This document shows positions 33,827 to 41,200 of a stretch of 52,919 bases of DNA, in pieces. The stretch comes from Oryzicola mucosus (lineage in GTDB: Bacteria > Pseudomonadota > Alphaproteobacteria > Rhizobiales > Rhizobiaceae). Under the pieces are notes generated by a model, which searched no databases, was not told the DNA's origin, and saw nothing but the letters and a program-made list of their open reading frames with translations. The first letter of the stretch is position 1; each line of letters starts with the position of its first letter. The stretch is from assembly GCF_014534685.1 (NCBI RefSeq), contig NZ_JACVVX010000013.1, positions 1 to 52,919 on the forward strand, given 5' to 3'. The position numbers and the translations under genes are program-made.

Positions 33827-34096
33827 ATGATGGCGCGTTCGAAAACCCATCCGATCCAACATAACGCCGGTTCCATGGCGATGAACGTGCCGAGCCACGG
33901 CTCGCTACAGGGCCGCCGGTTGACCCATCATCGCCGTAGCCTAGTGACCGGTGCTGTAATCGTGCCGGCTGCGGTAACCTGCATGGCAATGGCCGGCACA
34001 GCTGCACACGCGGAGAATATTGAATGGAAAGGTGCAGCCGGAGGCAGCCATCGCCGACGCCTGCCTTGGCCGGCCGCTTCAAGGCGGCCAGGCTAG
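33827..34096 (+). pseudogene. Truncated exported protein, possibly an autotransporter N-terminus
   Basis: An 89-codon frame encodes a positively charged leader, a hydrophobic segment (RRSLVTGAVIVPAAV...MAGTAAHA) and a signal cleavage site before ENIEWKGAAGG. The rest is arginine-rich and ends early. The extended N-terminal region and mature start are reminiscent of autotransporter passengers, but nothing more remains, so it is probably the stump of a deleted gene. It begins 92 bases after repeat copy A and ends just before the aldolase gene. It could instead be a small secreted protein in its own right. Confidence 0.45.
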
Positions 34097-34152
34097 CAGC
34101 AAGCCGTATCACCGCTGTGTAAGTGTCTTTTTGTTCCCGTGAGGATAGAGAA

Positions 34153-34986
34153 ATGGAAAAATACCGGCTTCAACGGTTGTTCGATCCTACTTCGAAGCGC
34201 GCTTTGATTGTAGCAATCGATCATGCCTTGTTTAACAACAATGCCTTTCTTCCAGGCATTGAAAACATGGCGGAAAGCGTCTCGAAAGTCGCGGGTGCCG
34301 ACGCGGACGGTATTCTGCTGTCAGTTGGCGAGGCGCCGCATCTCCAGAAGCTACCCGGTCGCGGCAAGCCCGGCCTGCTGCTGCGCGTAGATCCTGCAAA
34401 TTTCTACAATACCATCGCTCCTGTATCCCGCCTTCATTGCCGTGCCTACGATAATGCGGTGGAAATTGCGCTGCGTCTGGACGCTGCTTGCATTCTGCTC
34501 AATCTCTTGCAGATCGACGACCATCCCGAGATGCTGAACCAGTGTGTCGAGAACATTCTTCGCGTAAAGAACGATTGCGATCGGTACGGGATGCCGATGG
34601 CTATCGAGCCACTGTCCTTCAAAACCAGCAGGGACGGCTACATCGGCGACGGAAACCCGCAACGGGTGACGACACTTGCGCGCATGGCCGCGGAACTCGG
34701 TGCCGATCTTATCAAAACTGATGCGACCGAACCGGAAGAAGAATTCCACCGGGTTATCGAGGCCGCATCCGGCGTGCCCGTCACTGTACGCGGCGGAAGC
34801 AAGGCATCGGACCGCGAAGTTCTGGAGCATACCGAACGTCTCGTGGCTCAAGGCGTTGCCGGCCTGATCTATGGACGCAACATCATTCAGCACGAGAAGC
34901 CGTCCGCCATGACGCGAGCTCTCAAAGGCATTCTCCACGACGAAAAAACAGCGGACGAAGCTCTGGAAATGCTGCGGGCCGGCTGA
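34153..34986 (+). CDS. Class I aldolase, DhnA/FbaB/LsrF-like
   Basis: A 277-residue TIM-barrel aldolase of the DeoC/FbaB superfamily, which forms a Schiff base with a keto-sugar phosphate. The catalytic lysine is Lys188 in GADLIKTDATEP, and the phosphate loop is VTVRGGSK near 210-217. The early motif AIDHALF is typical. The start at 34153 follows GAGGATAGAG; an ATG ten codons earlier lacks such a site. It begins a tightly packed operon with a lyxose isomerase, a HAD phosphatase and an FAD oxidase. It probably cleaves or forms the phosphorylated product of that sugar route. Confidence 0.88.
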   Translation: MEKYRLQRLFDPTSKRALIVAIDHALFNNNAFLPGIENMAESVSKVAGADADGILLSVGEAPHLQKLPGRGKPGLLLRVDPANFYNTIAPVSRLHCRAYDNAVEIALRLDAACILLNLLQIDDHPEMLNQCVENILRVKNDCDRYGMPMAIEPLSFKTSRDGYIGDGNPQRVTTLARMAAELGADLIKTDATEPEEEFHRVIEAASGVPVTVRGGSKASDREVLEHTERLVAQGVAGLIYGRNIIQHEKPSAMTRALKGILHDEKTADEALEMLRAG

Positions 34987-34987
34987 G

Positions 34988-35569
34988 ATGAAACAAAGTG
35001 AGGTGAACCGTCTCTGCCGGGAAGCAGACGAGTGCTTTCGTCTGCAAGGCTGGATACTGCCGCCCAATGCTCAGTTCGCCGCGACCGACTTCGGTCTCGG
35101 CGACTACCGTGCGGCGGGGCTGGTCGAAGTTCTTCTCGCCAATGAGCCTGAGTATTGTGAGAAGATCATGTATGCCAGCGAGAACATGTCGACGCCGGCG
35201 CATACTCATGGCAAGAAGAAAGAGGACATCATCTGCCGGTCGGGCGAACTTCGGCTCACTGTCTGGGCGGACAACCCCAGACTTACTCCTTCTGTTGGCG
35301 CCGTGGAGGTGCAGATCAATCGGGAAATGCGACGGCTGCTTTCAGGCGAGGCTTTTTTCCTGAAGGCCGGCGAACGCATTACGCTGACGCCCGGCATTTG
35401 GCACGAATTCGCGCCATCCGCTGCGGGGACACTGATCGGCGAAGTCAGCACATGGTGCGACGAGGCGACTGACAATTTCTTCGCCGACCCACGGGTGGAC
35501 ATATTCCATGCCATCGAACCGGATGAGACAGCGGAATATGGCGGTTTCCCCTCGGAGGCGTCGTCATGA
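34988..35569 (+). CDS. D-lyxose ketol-isomerase (cupin fold)
   Basis: A 193-residue cupin-type sugar isomerase of the D-lyxose isomerase family, interconverting an aldose and ketose such as D-lyxose/D-xylulose or D-mannose/D-fructose. Metal ligands are His72, His74 and Glu79 in PAHTHGKKKEDI and His139 in PGIWHEF, with a catalytic-type glutamate at 152 (GEVST). Length is slightly shorter than the roughly 225-residue characterised enzymes. It starts two bases after the aldolase stop and overlaps the HAD gene by four bases. Its place beside an aldolase and phosphatase fits a sugar-degrading operon. Confidence 0.86.
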   Translation: MKQSEVNRLCREADECFRLQGWILPPNAQFAATDFGLGDYRAAGLVEVLLANEPEYCEKIMYASENMSTPAHTHGKKKEDIICRSGELRLTVWADNPRLTPSVGAVEVQINREMRRLLSGEAFFLKAGERITLTPGIWHEFAPSAAGTLIGEVSTWCDEATDNFFADPRVDIFHAIEPDETAEYGGFPSEASS

Positions 35570-36240
35570 TACAACGGCCAAAGGCCCTCGTCTTCGACAT
35601 GGATGGGCTTCTGATGGATACGGAAGGCGTCTATAAGCGCTCCTGGACGGAAGCTGCAGGCGATCTCGGGTTCGACCTTACTGACGCGCTGTATCTAAAG
35701 CTGATCGGCATCACCATCGCGGACTGCGAGAGGCAATTGGTCGAATCGTTCGGCCCGAAATTTCCGCTCGAGATGTTTCGGGGCCGAGCCCGAGCGCTCT
35801 ATGACGAAATCGTCCGTGCCGAAGGAATCCCCTTAAAGCCGGGCGTTCATGCGGTTCTAGACTGGGCCGAGCAGGGGGGACTTCCCTGTGGCATCGGCAC
35901 CTCGACACTTACCGAAGAGGCCAGAAGTCGACTGGAGCATCATCGCATCCTGGACAAGTTTTCTGTTGTGGTCGGAGGCGATCAGGTGAGCCACGGCAAA
36001 CCAGATCCTGAAATCTTTTTGAAAGTTGCGCAGGGGTTGAACCAGGCACCCGGTCATTGCCTGGTTTTTGAGGACGCACATAGTGGCGTTCGCGCGGCTA
36101 CCGCGGGCGGCATGCCAGTTGTCCTTGTCCCAGACCTTCTGCCCAGCACCGATGAGATCACTGCGCTGTGCAGCGGGGTCTTCGCTTCCCTCGACGGCGT
36201 GGTGAATTGGCTGAAAACGCTTCCGAGAGGTGCATCTTGA
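35566..36240 (+). CDS. HAD-superfamily sugar phosphatase / beta-phosphoglucomutase-like
   Basis: A 224-residue HAD hydrolase. Motif I is FDMDGLLMDTE with nucleophile Asp11 and Asp13. Motif II is GIGTST, the motif III lysine is in HGKPDPEIF, and motif IV is VFEDAHSG. A helical cap lies between motifs I and II, as in subfamily IA phosphatases and beta-phosphoglucomutases. It overlaps the isomerase by four bases. The following oxidase probably starts at a TTG inside this gene's last codons. Likely acts on a sugar phosphate of the same pathway. Confidence 0.9.
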   Translation: MIQRPKALVFDMDGLLMDTEGVYKRSWTEAAGDLGFDLTDALYLKLIGITIADCERQLVESFGPKFPLEMFRGRARALYDEIVRAEGIPLKPGVHAVLDWAEQGGLPCGIGTSTLTEEARSRLEHHRILDKFSVVVGGDQVSHGKPDPEIFLKVAQGLNQAPGHCLVFEDAHSGVRAATAGGMPVVLVPDLLPSTDEITALCSGVFASLDGVVNWLKTLPRGAS

Positions 36241-37724
36241 GACCTGGCCTGATTGGAAAAATTGCGCGGCGCGTCGGGGCTTCTTCGGATGCTGTGACCC
36301 GTCGCCAGTTTCTTAAGGGAGCGGCGGCATCAGGTGCGGGCCTTTTGCTGCCTGGACATCTCGCCTCGGCGAAGACAAGCGCAACGCCGCCTCATGTGAT
36401 CGTCATCGGCGCTGGCTTTGCGGGACTAAGTTGTGGTTTTCAACTTCGCAATGCTGGAGCCCGGGTGACCATACTGGAAGCCCGCAATAGGGTCGGTGGC
36501 CGCGTCCTGTCACTGCCGAATTTTATCGAGGGCAAAGTGGTCGAAGGCGGCGCCGAGCTCATCGGGTCCAACCATCCGACCTGGATGGCGTATGGCAAAC
36601 ATTTCGGCCTGGAGTTCCGAGACGTCACCGAGCCGGATCCCAACGAGACGCCGATCATCCTCAACGGCAAGCAGTTTAACAATCCGGAGCTGGAAGTGCT
36701 GTGGACGCAAATTCAGCAGGCGCTTGCATTTCTCAATGCGGATGCCCGCAAGATAGACCTTGATCGACCGTGGGACACGCCTGGCGCCGTTGAGTTGGAC
36801 AACACCAGCCTGGCAGCGGCATTTGCGTCCTGGGAGTTGGAAGACACGGCGCGGCACGGTGCTTTGACCCTTCTGGCCAATGACGACGCCAGCCGTCCAG
36901 ACCAAAGCAGTTATCTCGGCACCCTCGCCAGCGTAGCAGGTGGCGGATATGAGAAGTTCTGGACGGAAACGGAGGTTTTCCGTTGCATTGGCGGCAACCA
37001 GCGCCTGGCTTTCAAACTGGCCGAAGCTATTGGCTCGGAGAATATTCGCCTGCAGGCGCCCATCACCCGCATCGGTCTTGCTGGGTCGGGGGTACAGATT
37101 AGTCTGGCAGATGGAGCCAATATCGAAGGTGACATCGTCGTCTTGACGGCTCCCCCAAGCACATGGGACAACTTCGTCATCGAGCCTGCGCTTCCGCGCG
37201 GTTATCAGCCGTCTACTGGACCGGCGATCAAATATCTTTCGAAAGTCTCTCGCCCCTATTGGGTCAAGGATGGGCTGGTGCCAGGCTCGCTGACCGACTC
37301 GCCCGTTGGCGAAACCTGGGAGGCAACCGATGGGCAGCGGTCCAGCGACGACGAGGCAGCCTGTCTCACTGTGTTTTCCGGAGGTCAGGCTGCCCAGGAC
37401 TGTTTGAATTTCGCTCCTGAAACGCGCGATAGAACGTTCAATAGCTACATTGAGCAGATTTATCCCGGCTATTCTTCGCACGTCGAGAAGACCATGTTCA
37501 TGGGTTGGCCAGACGACAAGTGGACCCGGTGCGGCTACAGTTCGCCGGGACTCGGCGAGGTTACGACCATCTATCCTAAATTGGATAAGGGGGTTGAAAA
37601 CAAGCTGTTCTTTTCAGGTGAATATACGAACCTTCTCTTCACCGGATATATGGAAGGCGGCCTCGACAGCGGCGCGAAAGTGGCGAAGAAGCTATCGGCC
37701 TTGCTCAGCTTGCGGGCTGAATAG
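36237..37724 (+). CDS. Tat-exported FAD-dependent amine oxidase
   Basis: A 495-residue flavoprotein of the amine oxidase/flavin monooxygenase superfamily. The dinucleotide motif VIVIGAGFAGLSCG follows a twin-arginine signal (TRRQFLKGAAASGAGLLLPG; arginines 22-23), so the enzyme is exported folded with its FAD. The FAD-binding RVGGRV motif and the C-terminal GY-MEGGLDSG motif are present. The start is most likely TTG at 36237, which overlaps the HAD stop (TTGA) and has GAGAGG six bases upstream. A frame 23 codons longer begins within the HAD gene and lacks such a site. Its tie to a sugar operon is unusual; it may oxidise an amine or amino sugar. The end overlaps the convergent MFS gene by 20 bases. 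Confidence 0.86.
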   Translation: MRPGLIGKIARRVGASSDAVTRRQFLKGAAASGAGLLLPGHLASAKTSATPPHVIVIGAGFAGLSCGFQLRNAGARVTILEARNRVGGRVLSLPNFIEGKVVEGGAELIGSNHPTWMAYGKHFGLEFRDVTEPDPNETPIILNGKQFNNPELEVLWTQIQQALAFLNADARKIDLDRPWDTPGAVELDNTSLAAAFASWELEDTARHGALTLLANDDASRPDQSSYLGTLASVAGGGYEKFWTETEVFRCIGGNQRLAFKLAEAIGSENIRLQAPITRIGLAGSGVQISLADGANIEGDIVVLTAPPSTWDNFVIEPALPRGYQPSTGPAIKYLSKVSRPYWVKDGLVPGSLTDSPVGETWEATDGQRSSDDEAACLTVFSGGQAAQDCLNFAPETRDRTFNSYIEQIYPGYSSHVEKTMFMGWPDDKWTRCGYSSPGLGEVTTIYPKLDKGVENKLFFSGEYTNLLFTGYMEGGLDSGAKVAKKLSALLSLRAE

Positions 37725-38895
37725 CTTGCTTTTGGTCAGTTCTCAGACACAGTAGCCCGACCAGTGGAAGCATCAGCAATGGCGCGATTGCGGATGTCGC
37801 GATGCCCCACCTCAGATCATGCATGTTTCCAACCACGCCGACGAGCCAAGGCATCGCCATGCCACCGGCATTTCCGAAAGCGGCGAGCACGGCAAACATG
37901 CTCGCGCCGCCATTGGGATAGCGGTCGGCGCTGATTGCCAGGGTCGTTGGCCATAAGCTGCTGCCGGTAAATCCAGCAGCGATACACGCGAGCAGCGCCA
38001 GATTCGAATTTTGCAGAAATGCGCCCAGCAGAAACAGCACGACCGTCAGCGCGCTGCCCACCGCGAGAACGGCGAACGGGCTGACCCGGCCCTCCAACAT
38101 CGCCACTGCCATGCGCCCGACCGCCATGGCAACGGAGAAAAACAACAACGCGCTGCCGGCCGCCACAGGGGAAAAGCCAAGCGAAAGCTCGGCATAGGCA
38201 GGAAGCCATTGAGCCATGCCCAGCTCGGTCGCACCGCCCAGGAAAATCGCCAGAAGCGCAGCCAGAAACCAACGTTTTCGCCAAAGCGCAGCCATCGGCA
38301 TACGCCCGTCTTCCGTCGTTAGAGTTGGAAAGCGCATCGGCAGAAATGCAATCGCCAAGCCTAACGGCAAAAGTATCAAGACCCAACAGACGTCGCGCCA
38401 ATCGTATCCGGTAGCCAGTGCTGCTGTGCCGATCAGGATCGTGATCACCGCGCCGACGCAATAGAAAGAATGCAGCCAATTCATCGCCCCCATGCGCCGT
38501 TCGGGATTCAGTGCCGCAACAACGGGACTGAGTATCATGTCGAGCATCCCGGCACCGAGACCCAGGATAAACAACATTATCGAGAGCGTCAGAAAGCCTG
38601 CGGAAACGGCCATTCCTGCCAGTCCAACAACCATCAAAAGGTTGGCCAGCAAGACAAATGGTTTGGCACCATACCTGTCGGCAAGTGGCCCGGTCACAAC
38701 GATACCAACGACCAGACCCGTAAAGATCAGCGATCCCAGCCGACCCAGCACTTCCTGGTTCAGGGGTTCTTCCCCGCCGAAAGTGACGCCGATCTGTATC
38801 AAAAAAACGGGCAGCAGATTGACGCCAATAGCCAAGCATACCATCGCCGCATAGCACAACCAGGTCAACCGAGCCGGCTCTAGCTGTCGTGTCAT
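37705..38895 (-). CDS. MFS transporter
   Basis: A 396-residue major-facilitator protein with about 12 hydrophobic segments. The signature between segments 2 and 3 is GPLADRYGAKPFV. The overall pattern resembles the FucP/sugar:H+ symporter-like MFS group. ATG at 38895 gives a normal N-terminus (MTRQLEPARLTW); a start 26 codons upstream adds a cysteine-rich leader and is rejected. It converges on the FAD oxidase, overlapping it by 20 bases. It likely imports the sugar or amine handled by the neighbouring operon, although it is on the other strand. Confidence 0.88.
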   Translation of the reverse strand: MTRQLEPARLTWLCYAAMVCLAIGVNLLPVFLIQIGVTFGGEEPLNQEVLGRLGSLIFTGLVVGIVVTGPLADRYGAKPFVLLANLLMVVGLAGMAVSAGFLTLSIMLFILGLGAGMLDMILSPVVAALNPERRMGAMNWLHSFYCVGAVITILIGTAALATGYDWRDVCWVLILLPLGLAIAFLPMRFPTLTTEDGRMPMAALWRKRWFLAALLAIFLGGATELGMAQWLPAYAELSLGFSPVAAGSALLFFSVAMAVGRMAVAMLEGRVSPFAVLAVGSALTVVLFLLGAFLQNSNLALLACIAAGFTGSSLWPTTLAISADRYPNGGASMFAVLAAFGNAGGMAMPWLVGVVGNMHDLRWGIATSAIAPLLMLPLVGLLCLRTDQKQAIQPAS

Positions 38896-39441
38896 TTGCC
38901 AGTATGCCCCACCTTTGCACGCGCACGCACGCTGCCCTACCGAACAGTTGTTCTTATCGGTCGCCACTTGCATGATCCAGTTTCGACTCTAGTGCATGCC
39001 ACGCCACGGCGCCACCTGAGCTGAGGCGTGATTTGCCGCCGCCGGGCGGAGCTTCGGCTCCGCCAATATATCCTGCATTGAGGCTGTTCGCCAGCCGAGA
39101 GCCTGGTCCGCAGGACGCGCTTAGGCATCCAAAGCGCCGCAGTCACATTTCTCACGGACCAGTTCGTGGAACTGAAACAAGCGACCGTATAGGGGCCAAG
39201 TTCGAATGGCTCGCCGCCTATCACAATTCGGTCGTTGAGGAGATTCTTGGCGAATTCGCGGACGGCCGCCGGTCGGCAGACGCGTTCATGGCTGAGTACC
39301 CGAGCGATCCAGTACCGTTGCTGCAAGCCATGGTCGTCAGCGCGTGACGTCCAGACACACGTCCGTCTAGCCAAACAGGCAGAAGCTACCAAGAGCTGCT
39401 TTATCAAGCGGTGACGACAAGGACTGGGCAGATATCCCATA
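38896..39441. other. Gene-free region with no clear family match
   Basis: Open frames exist on both strands, such as 39033-39347 (+) and 38937-39482 (-), but neither shows a recognisable family nor a good ribosome binding site. The region follows the MFS start and leads into the decayed scpB. It probably consists of old degenerate sequence. Confidence 0.4.
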
Positions 39442-39989
39442 TCAAAAAACGAGCTGGTCGGTCTCGTCGTCCGCGCCTGCAATCCCCGGCATGGTGCTTG
39501 CTGAAATGGCCTCGTTTCCGACAGCAGACCAGCATCCTCGATCGCCTCTACGTCGGGCAGGTCTCAGAGCGCATCCAGCCCGAAATGCTCCAAAAATTCC
39601 TTGGTCGTCACATAGGTGAACGGCGCTCCCGCCGTTGGGCTGTGTGGCCCCGGTGATCATATTCTCTTCCCGCAGCGCTCCAATCACGTCGCGCGACACC
39701 TCACGGGCCACGATTTCCGACACCCGGCCCGCGTCCCGGCTGATAATAAGCGATCGACACCAGCACCATGGCCCCGTTCTGGGTCAGATCAACCGCGGTC
39801 CGGCACCGCAGCAGAAGTGGCAATCCACGCCAGAGCATCGCGCTCCACCGGTTTTGGCGCTGCAAACAGCACGGCCTCGATCCGATTCATCCACTCGCAC
39901 CAGCGCAGGTCAAGTCGGCATATCGTGTTCACCGGCGGCAATGCGCCGCTGCGCTGCGGTCGCGCCATCTGGTTCCGGCGAAACGACAT
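39442..39989 (-). pseudogene. scpB: Decayed scpB (segregation and condensation protein B)
   Basis: Minus-strand pieces in different frames match ScpB in order: RWCEWMNRIEAVLFAAPKPV (N-terminus), VLVSIAYYQP, VSEIVAREVSRDVIGALREE, and APFTYVTTKEFLEHFGLDAL then EAIEDAGLL (C-terminus). At least three frame changes and a central deletion separate them, including the loss of the VAGGW segment. ScpB assists SMC in chromosome segregation. Accessory copies of this shortened type occur on rhizobial plasmids and islands. This copy cannot be functional. Confidence 0.7.
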
Positions 39990-40852
39990 GAAGGCGGTCG
40001 CGGGCAAGAACAAGGTTTCCTCCGAATTCCTGACCTCACACGCCGGTCGATGTTGTCTCCGGGCATAGCGTCGCGCAGGCGGGCTCAAAGGGAGAAACAC
40101 CCATCAGCGCGTGAATCGAACCTGCCGTTACGATTCACGAAAGTCGTTGGACGCCGCTCTTAGGGTTTGTTCTCTTTCCTGCTCATTTTCCTGAACCTCC
40201 ATTCGAGGCAGCGCCAGTCGTGGCCGTCACGAGGTCGGCAAGCGCAGGGCCGCAGGTTCGCGAACCCGTCCGCGAGCAGTCGGAAAGGGGAGAGATTTTG
40301 TCTGCGGGCCGCAACGTCAGTGAAGGACGGCGCAGCCGTTTCGCGAGGCGAGAACCGGAGGAGGATCAACATTCGGGACGGCCGCGTGTGGCGCGGCCGG
40401 CAGGATGATTTTCCATTTGTCGGGTTTCGTTGGCGATGCACACGCGAAGAGGCCGGCGTCAAAAAGGACGCCCGAGCCCTGCTTGGCAAGGAGGGTCTCG
40501 GCCAATGCGGCTGACGAACCTTCGCGCAAGAGGACTTCATGCACACCACCATAGGGGGGCTTGCTTGCTTGTCTGTTTCCGCCGTCACCGTACCTGGGTC
40601 GCTGGCGCTGCCTAGGAGCACACCGCGATGCCGATCAATATTGGCCTCGAGATATGCGTAGAGATTCCGCAGGCCTGGCAAAATCAGCCGAAACGGCTTT
40701 TGCCCGAAGAAGGAGGAGCCGGCCTTCTTGAAGGCATTGGACGGGATCAGTACCTCCCAGCCACGGTTACGCTCGCTCCAGCGCGACTTTCCCCGTTTCA
40801 TACCATCAGCCGACGCTTGGAGGTACTAGCCTCACTTTGCCAGACAGATCGG
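39990..40852. other. Degenerate region with no assignable gene
   Basis: Several frames of 60-210 codons exist on both strands, notably 40160-40801 on the minus strand, which is arginine- and proline-rich. None has a recognisable domain. Because scpB next to it is decayed, this is probably the remains of its former neighbour genes. No terminator or clear promoter is seen. Confidence 0.4.
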
Positions 40853-40891
40853 CGCTTTCAAACACCAGGCAAACAATTGCCTGCTATAGGC
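40853..40891 (+). repeat. 39-base repeat, copy B, upstream of the autotransporter
   Basis: Matches 33697-33735 at 35 of 39 positions. The direct half-sites TCAAACA and GCAAACA are again 11 bases apart, and the dyad CAGGCAA-ACAA-TTGCCTG is perfect here with 7-base arms. It lies about 310 bases upstream of the autotransporter start. The interval 40892-41200 contains no gene and is presumably its leader and promoter. Confidence 0.7.
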
Positions 40892-41200
40892 CGGGTTGGT
40901 TTGGAACGGCTTGTGGACTCATGGACTTTGAGCAGGGGTTTGGTCAGGCGCCAATGTACTCCTTTGACTTGAGGGATGTGGAGCCGCAGCGGTCCTGACT
41001 TGTAAGCAGGAGCATCAGGTTCTCATCCGAATCTGTTGTCCTGCATGGACCAGATCGACAGATATTCAACGAACATTCTTTTGTCAGCGGCGTGGTGTTT
41101 CGGATCAAAACAAAAAGAAGGTACGTCCAGAGAATCTGGATATGGGCGTACTACCAACCACTGTGTGCAGCTAGGTTGACGAGTGAAATGAGGGACGAGC

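Noticed and set aside
40160-40801. 213-codon minus-strand frame as a gene
   Set aside because: No recognisable domain, skewed composition, and located in clearly degenerate sequence beside a broken scpB.
33697-40891. The two 39-base repeats as attachment sites or ends of a 7-kb mobile element
   Set aside because: They are direct, not inverted; no integrase lies between them, and the 11-base-spaced half-sites next to a winged-helix regulator give a better explanation. Not fully excluded.
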